Positions 28,732-37,745 of a stretch of DNA of 64,000 nucleotides are shown here, in pieces. Where the stretch lies: assembly GCF_947648125.1 (NCBI RefSeq), contig NZ_CANSMR010000014.1, forward strand, positions 62,001 to 126,000. The letters are read 5' to 3'. The notes beneath the pieces are model-generated. The model saw only the letters and a program-made list of their open reading frames with translations, did not search any database and was not told the origin of the DNA. Position 1 is the first letter of the stretch. Each line of letters starts with the position of its first letter. A program made the position numbers and the translations under genes. The stretch comes from an uncultured Bradyrhizobium sp. (lineage in GTDB: Bacteria > Pseudomonadota > Alphaproteobacteria > Rhizobiales > Xanthobacteraceae).

Positions 28732-29610
28732 TCAGGCAGCTGCGCGTACCGCATCATCGCCCTCTTGCACGATCGGATTGCGGAGGATCCCCAATCCCTC
28801 GATCTCGATCTCGCACACGTCGCCGGGCTTCATGTAGAGAGGCGGCTTGCGGGCTGCGCCAACGCCGGACGGCGTGCCGGTCACGATCAGATCTCCCGGA
28901 TACAACGTTATACCCTCGCTGATCAGCGCGACCAACGTTGCGACATCGAAGATGAGATGGGAGGTCGACGTCTTCTGCATCACCGTGCCGTTCAACCGCG
29001 TCTCGAGCGTCAGGCCACCGGCACCGGGCGGAAGTTCGTCGGCCGTCACGAGCGCGGGTCCGAACGCACCAGTCCCGTCGAAGTTCTTGCCCATGGTCCA
29101 TTGCGGCGTCCGGAACTGATAATCCCGGATCGTGCCGTCATTGAAGATCGAATAGCCGGCGACATGATCGAGCGCCGCAGACTGAGGGATATGGCGACCG
29201 CCCCGCCCGATGACTGCGACAAGCTCGCCCTCATAGTCGAGCGCTGCCGAGACCTTCGGCCGCACGATCGGCGCACCGTGCCCAATGAGGCTCGACGAGA
29301 ACCGGCCGAACAGCGTGGGGTAGTCAGGTTGCTGGATGCTGCTTTCGGCGGTGTGGTCCGCGTAGTTCAATCCAACACAGATGATCTTGCCGGGTGAGGA
29401 CAGCGGAGGAAGGAAAGTCACGGCTTCCGGATCGAGCGGCTCGCCCGTGAGGAGAGCCGCCGCGAGATCCTTCAGTCCGTCATGCCCGCTAGCGACGGCG
29501 CGCTCGAGCCGGCCATGCGCTGCGCCGTCATCAAGTCCCCGATATCGACCGGCCGGATCGGCCACGGCGAGGCCACGCCTCGCGTTTCTTTCGTAAGCGA
29601 TGAACCGCAT
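28732..29610 (-). CDS. Fumarylacetoacetate hydrolase-family enzyme
   Basis: A 292-residue FAH-superfamily protein. The metal ligands E127 and E129 (LDYEGELVAVIGR) and D158 (FNDGTIRDYQ) are present, with KIICVGLNYADH before them and VTGTPSGVGAARKPPLYMKPGD after. Relatives are HpaG-type isomerases/decarboxylases, acylpyruvate hydrolases and 2-keto-4-pentenoate hydratases that act after extradiol cleavage. It is the first gene of the operon, with GGAGGAAAC upstream, divergent from the GntR gene. A 190-bp gap separates it from the next gene; that gap holds no ORF I support. Confidence 0.88.
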   Translation of the reverse strand: MRFIAYERNARRGLAVADPAGRYRGLDDGAAHGRLERAVASGHDGLKDLAAALLTGEPLDPEAVTFLPPLSSPGKIICVGLNYADHTAESSIQQPDYPTLFGRFSSSLIGHGAPIVRPKVSAALDYEGELVAVIGRGGRHIPQSAALDHVAGYSIFNDGTIRDYQFRTPQWTMGKNFDGTGAFGPALVTADELPPGAGGLTLETRLNGTVMQKTSTSHLIFDVATLVALISEGITLYPGDLIVTGTPSGVGAARKPPLYMKPGDVCEIEIEGLGILRNPIVQEGDDAVRAAA

Positions 29611-29699
29611 GGGGTGTTTCCTCCGTGTTCGTCTCCTCTAGCACATAAAATGCACTTTGCAAATAAAAATGCATTATCTTTAAAGCGTGCATATTTTGA
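29611..29699. promoter_or_regulatory. AT-rich divergent promoter region of the aromatic operon
   Basis: This 89-bp spacer between divergent genes is strikingly AT-rich. It contains several TGCA-centred words: AATGCAC (29649), TTGCAA (29657), the palindrome AATGCATT (29668-29675) and GTGCAT (29687). Such spaced words are plausible GntR contacts, but the exact operator is not resolved. Confidence 0.45.
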
Positions 29700-30488
29700 A
29701 TGACTCGGATCGTCCCTTTTGTTATGGCTAAGCCCATGGAATCACCGACGAGTCTGACCCACGGGGCCTATGCGAAGCTTCGCTCGCAATTGCTGGCATG
29801 CCGCTTCGCGCCCGGAGAAAAGCTGAAGATCGACGATCTGTGCCGCCGCTTCGAGGTCGGCTCGAGCGCCGTGCGCGAGGCACTGTCGCGCCTCGCATCA
29901 GAGGGTTTTGTGGTCAGCGAACCGCAACGAGGTTTCCGTGTGGCGCCGTTGTCCGTCGACGCCCTCAGCGACCTCACAAACGTTCGATGCAGCATCGAGG
30001 CGCTGTGCCTTCGGGGTGCCATCGAGAAAGGCGGGATCGAGTGGCAGTCACAGGTGGTCGCCGCGCTGCATCGCCTGTCGCACACGCCGGTATGGGCAGA
30101 TAAGGCCGCGCGACGCTACAGCGAAGAATATTCGCGGGCTCACGAGATTTTTCATGAAGCGCTCGCGTCGGGCTGCGGCAGCCCCTGGCTGCTTCATTTG
30201 CGCGCGACGCTTTACAATCACTCCGAACGCTACCGCGCGTTTTCCGGTCCTTTGTCCAAGGTGGACAGAGACCTGGACAGGGAACATCGGGAGATTGCGG
30301 AAGCCACTTTGGCGCGGGACAGCGAGCGCGCCGTCACGCTGATGAACCAGCACCTGCAAATGACCACGAAGGTCATCCTCGATTCCGTATTGGTCGGTAG
30401 CGAGCCGGCTCCGCGATCTGTAAACGCGAAATCAGGCGAGGCTCACCTGCCTGAAAGCCAGCCGCGCAAACGCGGCGCGCCCGTCTGA
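29700..30488 (+). CDS. GntR-family (FadR/FCD) regulator
   Basis: A 262-residue regulator. The winged helix is at about residues 20-85 (YAKLRSQLLACRFAPGEKLKIDDLCRRFEVGSS..., with AVREALSRLASEGFV). It is followed by an all-helical FCD domain (EEYSRAHEIFHEALASG..., REIAEATLARDSERAVTLMNQHL). Starts at 29700, 29724 and 29736 are all in frame and none has a strong ribosome site. It is divergent from the aromatic catabolic operon, which it probably represses in the absence of an intermediate. Confidence 0.85.
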   Translation: MTRIVPFVMAKPMESPTSLTHGAYAKLRSQLLACRFAPGEKLKIDDLCRRFEVGSSAVREALSRLASEGFVVSEPQRGFRVAPLSVDALSDLTNVRCSIEALCLRGAIEKGGIEWQSQVVAALHRLSHTPVWADKAARRYSEEYSRAHEIFHEALASGCGSPWLLHLRATLYNHSERYRAFSGPLSKVDRDLDREHREIAEATLARDSERAVTLMNQHLQMTTKVILDSVLVGSEPAPRSVNAKSGEAHLPESQPRKRGAPV

Positions 30489-30575
30489 CGCGACGTCGAC
30501 GGTGGACGCATGCATGCTCTGACAAAATCCTCCGCCGCCGACCATGGCAGCGACAAGTCGATCTAGGAGTTCTGT

Positions 30576-30668
30576 GGAGGAGACAGTGTCAGTCAATCCC
30601 TATTGAAAGATAAGGCATAATAGAGCCTTTTGCACCGAAACCCACCAACTGAGCCGCTGCCGAAAGCT
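30576..30668 (+). repeat. Copy B of the ~90-bp direct repeat flanking the aromatic operon
   Basis: Related to copy A (23425-23516), same orientation: GGAGGAGA, CAATCCC, TTGAAAGA, AACCCACCAACTGAGCC and TGCCGAAA align in order. It lies downstream of gntR. The rest of 30489-30752 shows no gene. Confidence 0.5.
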
Positions 30669-30752
30669 CGTGTTCGGCGTCCAGTCTCTACATGAAATCC
30701 ATAACGGCTCGCGCAGGTATCTGGCCTCAGTGCTGATCGCCGTCATCGCGCT

Positions 30753-31667
30753 TCACTCCGGACGGCCGCTGCCCAATAGCCCCGGATCCCATCCTGCCGT
30801 GGTCGCGCCGGCGCGGTAGGTGGACTCAAGGAAGGTCAGCAGGTCGCGTTCGGGCTCGCCGGACTGGCGCAGGTCATCATAGTCGAGCAGGAACTCGCCC
30901 ATGCCGGTGTCCCAGCGAGCGGCGGCCGGACCGACCTCGGCGTTCTCGATGCCTTTCGGTTGCGGGTACGTGAAGGAGTAGAACGCCGGCCTTGGATAGG
31001 ATGCATCGCCCGACCACCATCCCATCTCGATCAACTCCGCATTCATCGCGTTACGCCGAATGAAGCCGATATCTTGCGCGGGTGCGACGGGCTTGCCGTT
31101 GTAGAACACCACGCGAATATCCAGCGTCCCCCACATCAGGCCGATGGGTTGCGTCTTGCCCGTGAACCGGCCCTGAAAGACCTGGAGGACGCGTTGCGTG
31201 CCGAGGAGGATGCGCCACCACGCATTGACCAGGTCGCGATCGTACGGGCGCTGTTCCTTGTCCTCGTTGAACGGGATCGGACCGGACACTTCCTGCGGCA
31301 GGAAGGTGATCGAAGCGTCAATGCCGGCGTGACGAAGCTGATCGAGCAGAGCATCCACGAGCGCGGCAACGGATGTCGGCCGCAGCGGCAATTGTCCGGA
31401 TGCGCCCGAACTCGTGAGCCACTGCAGCTCGTGCGAGATGAAGTCCGCGCGGACCTCGTAAACACCGTCGGCATAACGGATCGGGCCGGTGGTCAGCCCG
31501 CGCGCGCTGAGCCACAATGGCACCTCGGCCCATTGCGCCTGAAACGGTTCGGCGAGCTTCAGCTTGCCGACCGCCTGCAACGCCATGTGCAGAAGATATC
31601 GCGTGGGCGCGAAGGCCGGGCTGGAAAGCGCCGGCCAGAAATCGGAAGTGCGGCTGCCAGCAGTCAT
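30753..31667 (-). CDS. DUF5996-family protein
   Basis: A 304-residue protein. The opening FWPALSSPAFAPTRYLLHMALQAVGKLKL and the VPLWLSARGLTTGPI block match the DUF5996 family pattern. No catalytic residues are assigned to the family, and no signal or membrane segment is seen. It is a single gene, not linked to its neighbours by overlap. Confidence 0.75.
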   Translation of the reverse strand: MTAGSRTSDFWPALSSPAFAPTRYLLHMALQAVGKLKLAEPFQAQWAEVPLWLSARGLTTGPIRYADGVYEVRADFISHELQWLTSSGASGQLPLRPTSVAALVDALLDQLRHAGIDASITFLPQEVSGPIPFNEDKEQRPYDRDLVNAWWRILLGTQRVLQVFQGRFTGKTQPIGLMWGTLDIRVVFYNGKPVAPAQDIGFIRRNAMNAELIEMGWWSGDASYPRPAFYSFTYPQPKGIENAEVGPAAARWDTGMGEFLLDYDDLRQSGEPERDLLTFLESTYRAGATTAGWDPGLLGSGRPE

Positions 31668-31764
31668 GGCGTGTCCTCACACACGGCACCTGGACGGCCT
31701 GGCAGCTGGCTCGATTCAACGAACCTTCGCTGCCATGTAGCCTGCTCCAATGCGCCGCTTCCAG

Positions 31765-31974
31765 TTAGCGGTTCGCATCAAGGTTATCGCTTATGACCTT
31801 GTCGATTACCCCTTCATTATGCTGGATGAACTCGTCCCGCGACATCCCGGAGGCCTGCCACAGGGCCTGAAGGCCAGCGTCCCTGTGAAGCCATTCGTTT
31901 CGGGTCTGATGGTCGATCTTATGCCGCCGCGCGTCCTGTGATCCGTGGGAGGCTTTGTCATGATCCTTGGACAT
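31765..31974 (-). CDS. Small hydrophilic protein, unknown
   Basis: A 69-residue protein beginning MSKDHDKASHGSQDARRHK, rich in His, Asp and Lys. The ATG at 31974 has GGAGGAAC upstream. No family recognised. The gap 31975-32240 holds no gene I support. Confidence 0.5.
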   Translation of the reverse strand: MSKDHDKASHGSQDARRHKIDHQTRNEWLHRDAGLQALWQASGMSRDEFIQHNEGVIDKVISDNLDANR

Positions 31975-32240
31975 TGAGGTTCCTCCTATGTCGCTATCAA
32001 TGACATTCAACGTCGCGCTCAACTGGATTGTTCGAACCAACAGGAGTTCCGATCCGCCGGAGCGTCGAAAGTCCTGATGGCAAAGAATGCGCCAACTTGA
32101 GCACCGAAACAATGTCAATGGCTTGGCAGCGTAGCGCCTCGCGACGACAGACGTTTTGTCCGCGCCGTCGAGGACAGGCTGTCCATCGGCGATGCATGCA
32201 CGCGCTCGGCATCTCTGCCGCAGAGGGACTTTTCCCGAGC

Positions 32241-32432
32241 CTAGTCGGCCTCGTCGAGAGGCGGCCGGGGCGCCTGAAAGCCGTGCGCGTCCGCGAACCG
32301 AAGCGCCTCGACAATCATCGTCTTCATGGCCTCGGGTCCGTCATCGTGTGTGATCTCATACTCCAGGAGGAACGAGGCAAACGCATCTTCATCGATCTTT
32401 TCGAGCGCGTCAGCGAGTTCATTCATCGTCAT
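32241..32432 (-). CDS. Small acidic protein, unknown
   Basis: A 63-residue acidic protein (MTMNELADALEKIDEDAF...). The ATG at 32432 has GGGAGGTG upstream. It is predicted helical and soluble. The gap 32433-32703 shows no gene. Confidence 0.5.
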   Translation of the reverse strand: MTMNELADALEKIDEDAFASFLLEYEITHDDGPEAMKTMIVEALRFADAHGFQAPRPPLDEAD

Positions 32433-32703
32433 AGAGCACCTCCCGGACTGCGACCTCACCTTGATATGCTAGTTCAGCGTATGCTCCCGGCAACGACAAT
32501 CCGAAGACAAACGCATCGCGTTTCTACCGCGGTGCGCCCCAATAGGCCCGCAGCGGCAGGATCGCTTCGAAGTTTGCCGAGCCCTAACGGACCGGCCTAT
32601 CGCGCATCGCGAACCCAACGCCCGATGCTTCCGTTGTCGCGACCCCGCGCCGACGTGCTTGCATAAATGGCCGCGCAATTGAATATTCGTTGCGCTGTTT
32701 GCA

Positions 32704-33642
32704 ATGATCAGGGCCATGCCGATGAACGCCAAGCTGGAGCCGCGCCGACTGCACTATTTCATGGAGGTGCTCAATAGCGGCTCCGTGCGCGGCGCCGCCG
32801 GCGCGCTCGGCATGGATGCCTCGGCGGTCAGCCGTGCACTCGGCCTGCTCGAGAGGGAGTATGGCGCGCGCCTGCTCGAACGGCGAGGCCGCGGCGTTGC
32901 GCCGACCGACGCCGGCCAACTGCTGGCCGCCTACCTGCACCGCCAGCAAGGCGAACGACAGGCGCTGCTCGCTCAGATGGACAGCATCCGCAAGGTCGAG
33001 TCGGGTCATATCGATCTCGTGACGGGCGAAGGTTATGTCGACTGGCTGGCCAAGAGCAGCCTGTGCCGCTTCATGCAAACCCACCCAAAGATCACGATCA
33101 GCCTCGACATCGGGAGCACCGACGAGATCGTGCAGCAAGTCGTGGGAGAACGCGCGCATATCGGTGTCCTGTTCAATCCGCCTCGCGACGATCGACTGCG
33201 CTCGCATCATTCGCAGCCGCATCCGATCAAGGCCGTGGTGCCACGCGGGCATCCGCTGACCCAGCTCGGTCGGCCGCTCAAGCTCGCCGACCTCGCACCC
33301 TACCCGGGAGCCGCAATGCATCCGAACTACGGCCTGCGCCAGCATGTCCAGGCCGCTGAAATCAGCGAGGGCGTCCGCCTCGATTTCGCGTTTACGACCG
33401 CCTCGTTCGATGCGCTCGCCCATTTCGTGACCGCCGGACTTGGCTATGCGCTGGCATCGCGCCTTGCGATGACGGAGGCCGACGCCGCCAAGGTGGTGGC
33501 GCTGCCGATGAAGAACGCGCTGCTGCATCGTGGCCGCACCCACGTGGTCTCGCGTCAGGGACGTACGTTGCCGCCCGCCGCGATGCAGCTGCTGCGGATG
33601 ATGGTCGGCGAGATGCGATCACCGGGAAGCAGTGTGCGGTAG
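32704..33642 (+). CDS. LysR-family regulator
   Basis: A 312-residue LysR protein. The N-terminal winged helix is at about residues 12-65 (LHYFMEVLNSGSVRGAAGAL..., ASAVSRALGLLEREYGARLLER). The periplasmic-binding-like effector domain follows. In-frame ATGs at 32704, 32716 and 32722 are all possible starts. It is convergent with the lipid block (28 bp between stops), and its target is not evident. Confidence 0.85.
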   Translation: MIRAMPMNAKLEPRRLHYFMEVLNSGSVRGAAGALGMDASAVSRALGLLEREYGARLLERRGRGVAPTDAGQLLAAYLHRQQGERQALLAQMDSIRKVESGHIDLVTGEGYVDWLAKSSLCRFMQTHPKITISLDIGSTDEIVQQVVGERAHIGVLFNPPRDDRLRSHHSQPHPIKAVVPRGHPLTQLGRPLKLADLAPYPGAAMHPNYGLRQHVQAAEISEGVRLDFAFTTASFDALAHFVTAGLGYALASRLAMTEADAAKVVALPMKNALLHRGRTHVVSRQGRTLPPAAMQLLRMMVGEMRSPGSSVR

Positions 33643-33670
33643 ACTGAGGCAGGCCGCGCCTTTTGCGACC

Positions 33671-34447
33671 TCAATCGCGACGCGTCGTTGCCGGAAACCA
33701 GATCGCGACCTGCGGAGGCGGTCGAAACGGCTTCCAGCTGCCCGTCGGCTGGGCGAGGCGATCGGCAATCACCCACAGCGCCGGCGCGTGAAAGCCAAGC
33801 CCAATGTGCGTCGTGTTCACTTCGACGTTTTCGCGCTCCCCACCCTCCTGCTCCAGGCAGGCGCGCCACGCCACCACGCCATCGGTGCGGGTATAGATCG
33901 ATGTTGTCGGCACGGGAATCGGTTGCGCGAGGCGACTGATCCGCTCGGTGGTCGGCGGCTCGTATTTCTGGCCGGTCAGAAGCCGCCAGATCGCGCGGAC
34001 GTTGCTCGCACCCGGAGCCGCAAACGGACTGCCTAGCGTGATGACCATCCGCACCGCCGTGGGGATCTGCCGCGCAACCTCGCGCGCGATGATGCCGCCG
34101 CGGCTCCAGCCGACCAGACTGACCTTTGAGCCGCCCTGCTTTTCGAGTTCGATGACCCGAGCCGCCACGGCGGAGAGGTCAGCGTCCGGCGCGCGCACAT
34201 TGCGGCCGCGGCCCCAGCCATGAACCTGATAACCGAGGAATTCGAGGAATGAGCGTATCGCCAATGTCGACCGGTCGTCGGCGCCCAGCCCGGGCAGAAC
34301 CATGACCGGATGCCGCTGCCCGCGCGGCGCAGTCGCCAGAAGCGGCGCCGCCACGGCAAGAAGCGCCGGGATGTCAAGAAAGCCGCGCCCCTCCCCGGCA
34401 AGCAGCGCGAGCGAGGGTGGTTCGACGGTCTGCTCGTCACGTCCCAT
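33671..34447 (-). CDS. Alpha/beta hydrolase (lipase-like)
   Basis: A 258-residue hydrolase. PVMVLPGLGADDRST is the oxyanion-hole region and S115 in GWSRGG is the nucleophile. The catalytic Asp and His are likely in IYTRTDGVV and THIGLG. The ATG at 34447 is preferred; the open frame to 34756 lies mostly in the SDR gene. It shares its whole architecture with the hydrolase at 42481-43290, so the two are paralogues at opposite ends of the lipid block. Confidence 0.82.
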   Translation of the reverse strand: MGRDEQTVEPPSLALLAGEGRGFLDIPALLAVAAPLLATAPRGQRHPVMVLPGLGADDRSTLAIRSFLEFLGYQVHGWGRGRNVRAPDADLSAVAARVIELEKQGGSKVSLVGWSRGGIIAREVARQIPTAVRMVITLGSPFAAPGASNVRAIWRLLTGQKYEPPTTERISRLAQPIPVPTTSIYTRTDGVVAWRACLEQEGGERENVEVNTTHIGLGFHAPALWVIADRLAQPTGSWKPFRPPPQVAIWFPATTRRD

Positions 34448-34515
34448 GAGTAACGTCCCTTGTTGATGGTCAAGAGTAGCCCCGCAACTGTGCAGCGCCC
34501 GGCGAGCACGAGACG

Positions 34516-35313
34516 TCAATTCGGCGGCGCAGTCTTTCCGAACACCCCGCCGATGGCCCGCAACAGCCAACTCGGCTGATACTTGATCCATTGGACCGCC
34601 AGCTCGTTGGCAACCCCTGCGACATGCACCGGCTTTCCCGCCATGCAGGCGCGATAGCCCTCCTGTGCGACGGTCTTCGCATCCATGATCATCATGCTCG
34701 GCAAGTTGCCGAGATTGGTGCCATGGACCATTCCGGTGTCCGTCACGCCGGGACACAACGTCGTCAGCGTGATCCTGCTGCCGCTCAATTCCTGGGACAA
34801 CGCCTCGCCGAAAGACAGCACATAGGCCTTTGACGCGGCATAGACTGCAAGATTTGGCACCGGCATGAACGCCGCGACTGACGCAACGTTCAGGATCCGT
34901 CCACTGTTGCGCTCGAGCATCGGCGCGAGGAAGAGACGAGTCAATGCCGTCATGGCGACGACATTGACCTGCAGCAGCCGCAACTGGTCATCGAGGCCGA
35001 TCGCGCTGACGCGTCCTTCGAGCAAGAGCCCGGCATTGTTCACCAGCAAATCGACTCGCACGCCGGCGTCCTTCAGCGAATCGTACACCGCCTGCGGCGC
35101 CGACGGCTCGCTCAGATCGGCGGCAACGATGGTCACCTTGGTGCCGTGATCGGCCTTGAGCTCGCGGGCGAGCTCCTGCAGCTTGTCGCGACTGCGCGCC
35201 AGCAGCACGAGGCTGAAGCGATTGGCCGCGAGCACGCGCGCGAGCTCGAGCCCAATGCCGCCCGATGCGCCGGTCACCAGCGCGCATTGACCTTCATTTC
35301 CGCTCACCGACAT
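34516..35313 (-). CDS. Short-chain dehydrogenase/reductase
   Basis: A 265-residue classical SDR of the DltE/YqjQ-like group. TGASGGIG (14-21) binds the cofactor, NNAG follows, and the Ser-Tyr-Lys site is in VASVAAFM...YAASK. The C-terminus has an extra hydrophobic stretch (WIKYQPSWLLRAIGGVFGK) that may touch the membrane. Its start overlaps the stop of the small upstream gene by 10 bp. Confidence 0.85.
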   Translation of the reverse strand: MSVSGNEGQCALVTGASGGIGLELARVLAANRFSLVLLARSRDKLQELARELKADHGTKVTIVAADLSEPSAPQAVYDSLKDAGVRVDLLVNNAGLLLEGRVSAIGLDDQLRLLQVNVVAMTALTRLFLAPMLERNSGRILNVASVAAFMPVPNLAVYAASKAYVLSFGEALSQELSGSRITLTTLCPGVTDTGMVHGTNLGNLPSMMIMDAKTVAQEGYRACMAGKPVHVAGVANELAVQWIKYQPSWLLRAIGGVFGKTAPPN

Positions 35314-35624
35314 GAGGCGCCTCCCTTCGCTGCCAGAACGGTTCTGCGCAATCCACGAACGGCGCGCGCAACAAGCCGCCGCCGCGCCAGACGACGTTCG
35401 TCGCGCCGCGCCAGCTCGGCGGGCGTGCCGGCGCAGTTCCGGTCGGCAGCATATGTGCGGGAGAACCGTTCGATCGCCCGCAGCAACGCCTGGGCCTGCT
35501 CGAATTGATCGGCCGTTTCCTTCACCTCGCCGAGCGACTTGCGCAACGGCTCGAGCACCTCGATCCGGTCAACATAGCTCGACAGCCAGGCTTGCGGATC
35601 GCGATTTTGCAACGCCGGCATCAC
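35304..35624 (-). CDS. Small basic protein between adk and SDR, unknown
   Basis: A 106-residue protein rich in Arg, Ala and Leu and largely helical. Its ATG overlaps the adk stop by 4 bp and its 3' end overlaps the SDR start by 10 bp. That double coupling is the main evidence that it is real. No family recognised. Confidence 0.55.
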   Translation of the reverse strand: MMPALQNRDPQAWLSSYVDRIEVLEPLRKSLGEVKETADQFEQAQALLRAIERFSRTYAADRNCAGTPAELARRDERRLARRRLVARAVRGLRRTVLAAKGGASCR

Positions 35625-36217
35625 GTCACCGAACGATCTTGGCCGATCGCCATGACGACGTCGAAGGCGACGCGCTCGACCGGCTGCAGTCCGTCGACGG
35701 TTCTGAGGATGTTCCGCGATCGATAATAGTCGACCAGCGGCGCGGTCTGCTCGTTGTAGGCGTCGATACGCAGCTTGAGCGTTTCGTGATTGTCGTCGGC
35801 GCGCACCGCGCCGCCCTGCTCTCGCGCTTCACGGGCCCTCGCCTCGATCCGGTCCAGCAACACCGTCTCGTCGGCCTTCAGCTCGACGACGTGGTCGATC
35901 GCAAGACCCTCGGTATCGAGCAGATCGTCGAATCTGATCGCCTGTGCCATCGTCCGCGGGAAGCCGTCGAGCACAAAGCCACGCTGGGCATCCGCTTGCG
36001 AGATACGTTCGATCACCGCGGCGATCACGAGCTGATCGGGAACGAGGCCGCCGTTCACCATGATATCCTTGACCTTCCGTCCGATGCAGGTGCCCGCGTC
36101 GACCGCAGCACGCAGCATGTCGCCTGTCGAAAGGTGCGGTATGTCGTACTCCTCGACCAGGCGCCTCGCCTGCGTTCCCTTGCCCGCACCAGGCGGCCCC
36201 AGCAGAACGATCCTCAT
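35621..36217 (-). CDS. adk: Adenylate kinase (short form)
   Basis: A 198-residue kinase interconverting AMP + ATP and 2 ADP. GPPGAGKGT (7-15) is the P-loop. LSTGDMLRAAV and GFVLDGFPRTMAQA are the AMP-binding blocks. The LID is the short type without zinc cysteines (RIEARAREAREQGGAVRADDN). The ATG at 36217 begins the conserved fold. It sits among lipid-metabolism genes, not in the ribosomal-protein cluster where the housekeeping adk usually lies, so it may be a second, specialised copy. It could recycle AMP released by the acyl-CoA ligase at 39435-41144. Confidence 0.92.
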   Translation of the reverse strand: MRIVLLGPPGAGKGTQARRLVEEYDIPHLSTGDMLRAAVDAGTCIGRKVKDIMVNGGLVPDQLVIAAVIERISQADAQRGFVLDGFPRTMAQAIRFDDLLDTEGLAIDHVVELKADETVLLDRIEARAREAREQGGAVRADDNHETLKLRIDAYNEQTAPLVDYYRSRNILRTVDGLQPVERVAFDVVMAIGQDRSVT

Positions 36218-36311
36218 CGCATGTGTCCCGATATTCGCTTGATCACCGGCAGCTTTCCGACGGAGCGTCGAGCAACCCGGCTCCGTGCGAGCCGGACCGC
36301 TCGAATTGTCG

Positions 36312-37646
36312 TCACGCCATCGCCAGGCGCGCACTGGGGGCAGGCCGCATCGACAGCAGCAACAGCAATCCCGACAACACGTAGAGCGCCATCACGAAGT
36401 ACATGCTGTAGATGTTGTCGCCGGTGCTTCGCACGATCAACCCGTTGATCGATGGGCTGATCGCCGGGCCGAGGTTGCCGAGACTGCTGATCAGCGCAAG
36501 CCCTCCGGCGGCGGCGCCGGTGGACAGATATTCGCTGGTCAGCGCGAAGAACAGCGGCGTCGCCGACGCAATTCCGATCACTGCAAAGGACAACGCGAGG
36601 ATTGATCCGACGAGGTTGCCCTGCAGCATCGTGGTGATGAACAGGCCGAAAGCGGCGATCGCGACGCAGGCGGCATAGTGCCAGCGGCGCTCGTGCCACT
36701 TGTCGGAGTGACGGCCGATCAGGATCATGCCAATGACGCCGGCGGCGTTCGGAATCGCGGCATAAACGCCGACAAGGAACAGATCCTTGACACCCCAACT
36801 TTGGATCAGGGTCGGCATCCAGAACACCATTGTGTAGGTCGCGCCGAGCAGGAGCAGATAGACGAACGACAACACATAGACCTTGGGGTCCTTCAGCATC
36901 TGTCCGAACGTTCCCGACGGCTCGCTCTCGACGTCTTTCTCATCGTGCCGGAAGGCGTCTTCGAGCAAGGCTTTCTCGTCCTTCGAGAGCCACGCGGCCC
37001 GCTCGGGCTTGTCCTCGAGCAAGGCGTAAACCAGGATGCCAAGAATCAACGCCGGCAGGCCCTGGACAAGGAACAGCCACTGCCAGCCATGAAGGCCGCC
37101 GGCACCGTCGAGATACTTCAGGATCGAGCCGCACAGCGGGCCGGCGATCACGGATACGATCGTTGTCGCCGACATGAAGGTCGCGATCACCTGCCCGCGC
37201 CGCACCGACGGATACCAATAGGTGAAGTACAGGATCACGCCGGGAAAGAAGCCGGCCTCGAACACACCGAGCATGAACCTGACGATATAGAACTGGAACG
37301 GCGTCGACACGAACATCATGGCGGCTGCGGCGAGCCCCCATAGCACCATGATGCGCAGCAGGGTCTTGCGCGCGCCGATCCGCTCCAGGAGCAGGTTGCT
37401 CGGCACCTCGAACAGAAAATATCCGACGAAGAAGATGCCTGCGCCGAGACCGTAGACCGCGTCGTCGAACGGTAGCGTCTGCTTCATCTGCAGCTGCGCA
37501 TAGCCGATATTGATGCGATCGAGATAGGCGATCATATAGGCGATCAGCAGAAGCGGAATCAGGCGCCAATCGATCTTCGAGAACAGGGATTTGTGCGCCG
37601 GACTTTCCAGTACCGACAGCGATCCCTTTGCGGCGGGTGGGTGCAT
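36312..37646 (-). CDS. MFS transporter (ACS family)
   Basis: A 444-residue 12-helix major-facilitator protein. The ACS-type pattern YLDRINIGYAQLQMKQTL in the first helix and GYFLFEVPSNLLLERIGARK are typical of anion/cation symporters for carboxylates such as phthalate, hexuronate or tartrate. It lies between the DGAT and adk genes with about 95-bp gaps on both sides. Its presence in a lipid block is unexpected. Confidence 0.85.
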   Translation of the reverse strand: MHPPAAKGSLSVLESPAHKSLFSKIDWRLIPLLLIAYMIAYLDRINIGYAQLQMKQTLPFDDAVYGLGAGIFFVGYFLFEVPSNLLLERIGARKTLLRIMVLWGLAAAAMMFVSTPFQFYIVRFMLGVFEAGFFPGVILYFTYWYPSVRRGQVIATFMSATTIVSVIAGPLCGSILKYLDGAGGLHGWQWLFLVQGLPALILGILVYALLEDKPERAAWLSKDEKALLEDAFRHDEKDVESEPSGTFGQMLKDPKVYVLSFVYLLLLGATYTMVFWMPTLIQSWGVKDLFLVGVYAAIPNAAGVIGMILIGRHSDKWHERRWHYAACVAIAAFGLFITTMLQGNLVGSILALSFAVIGIASATPLFFALTSEYLSTGAAAGGLALISSLGNLGPAISPSINGLIVRSTGDNIYSMYFVMALYVLSGLLLLLSMRPAPSARLAMA

Positions 37647-37745
37647 CCTGGTTTCCTCCGAATGTTCTTTTGATACCGACGCCGTGCGAGAGACCGCGGT
37701 GGCGTTCCCAGCTCCGGCGATGTGACGCGTTGAAGGCCCGGGCGC

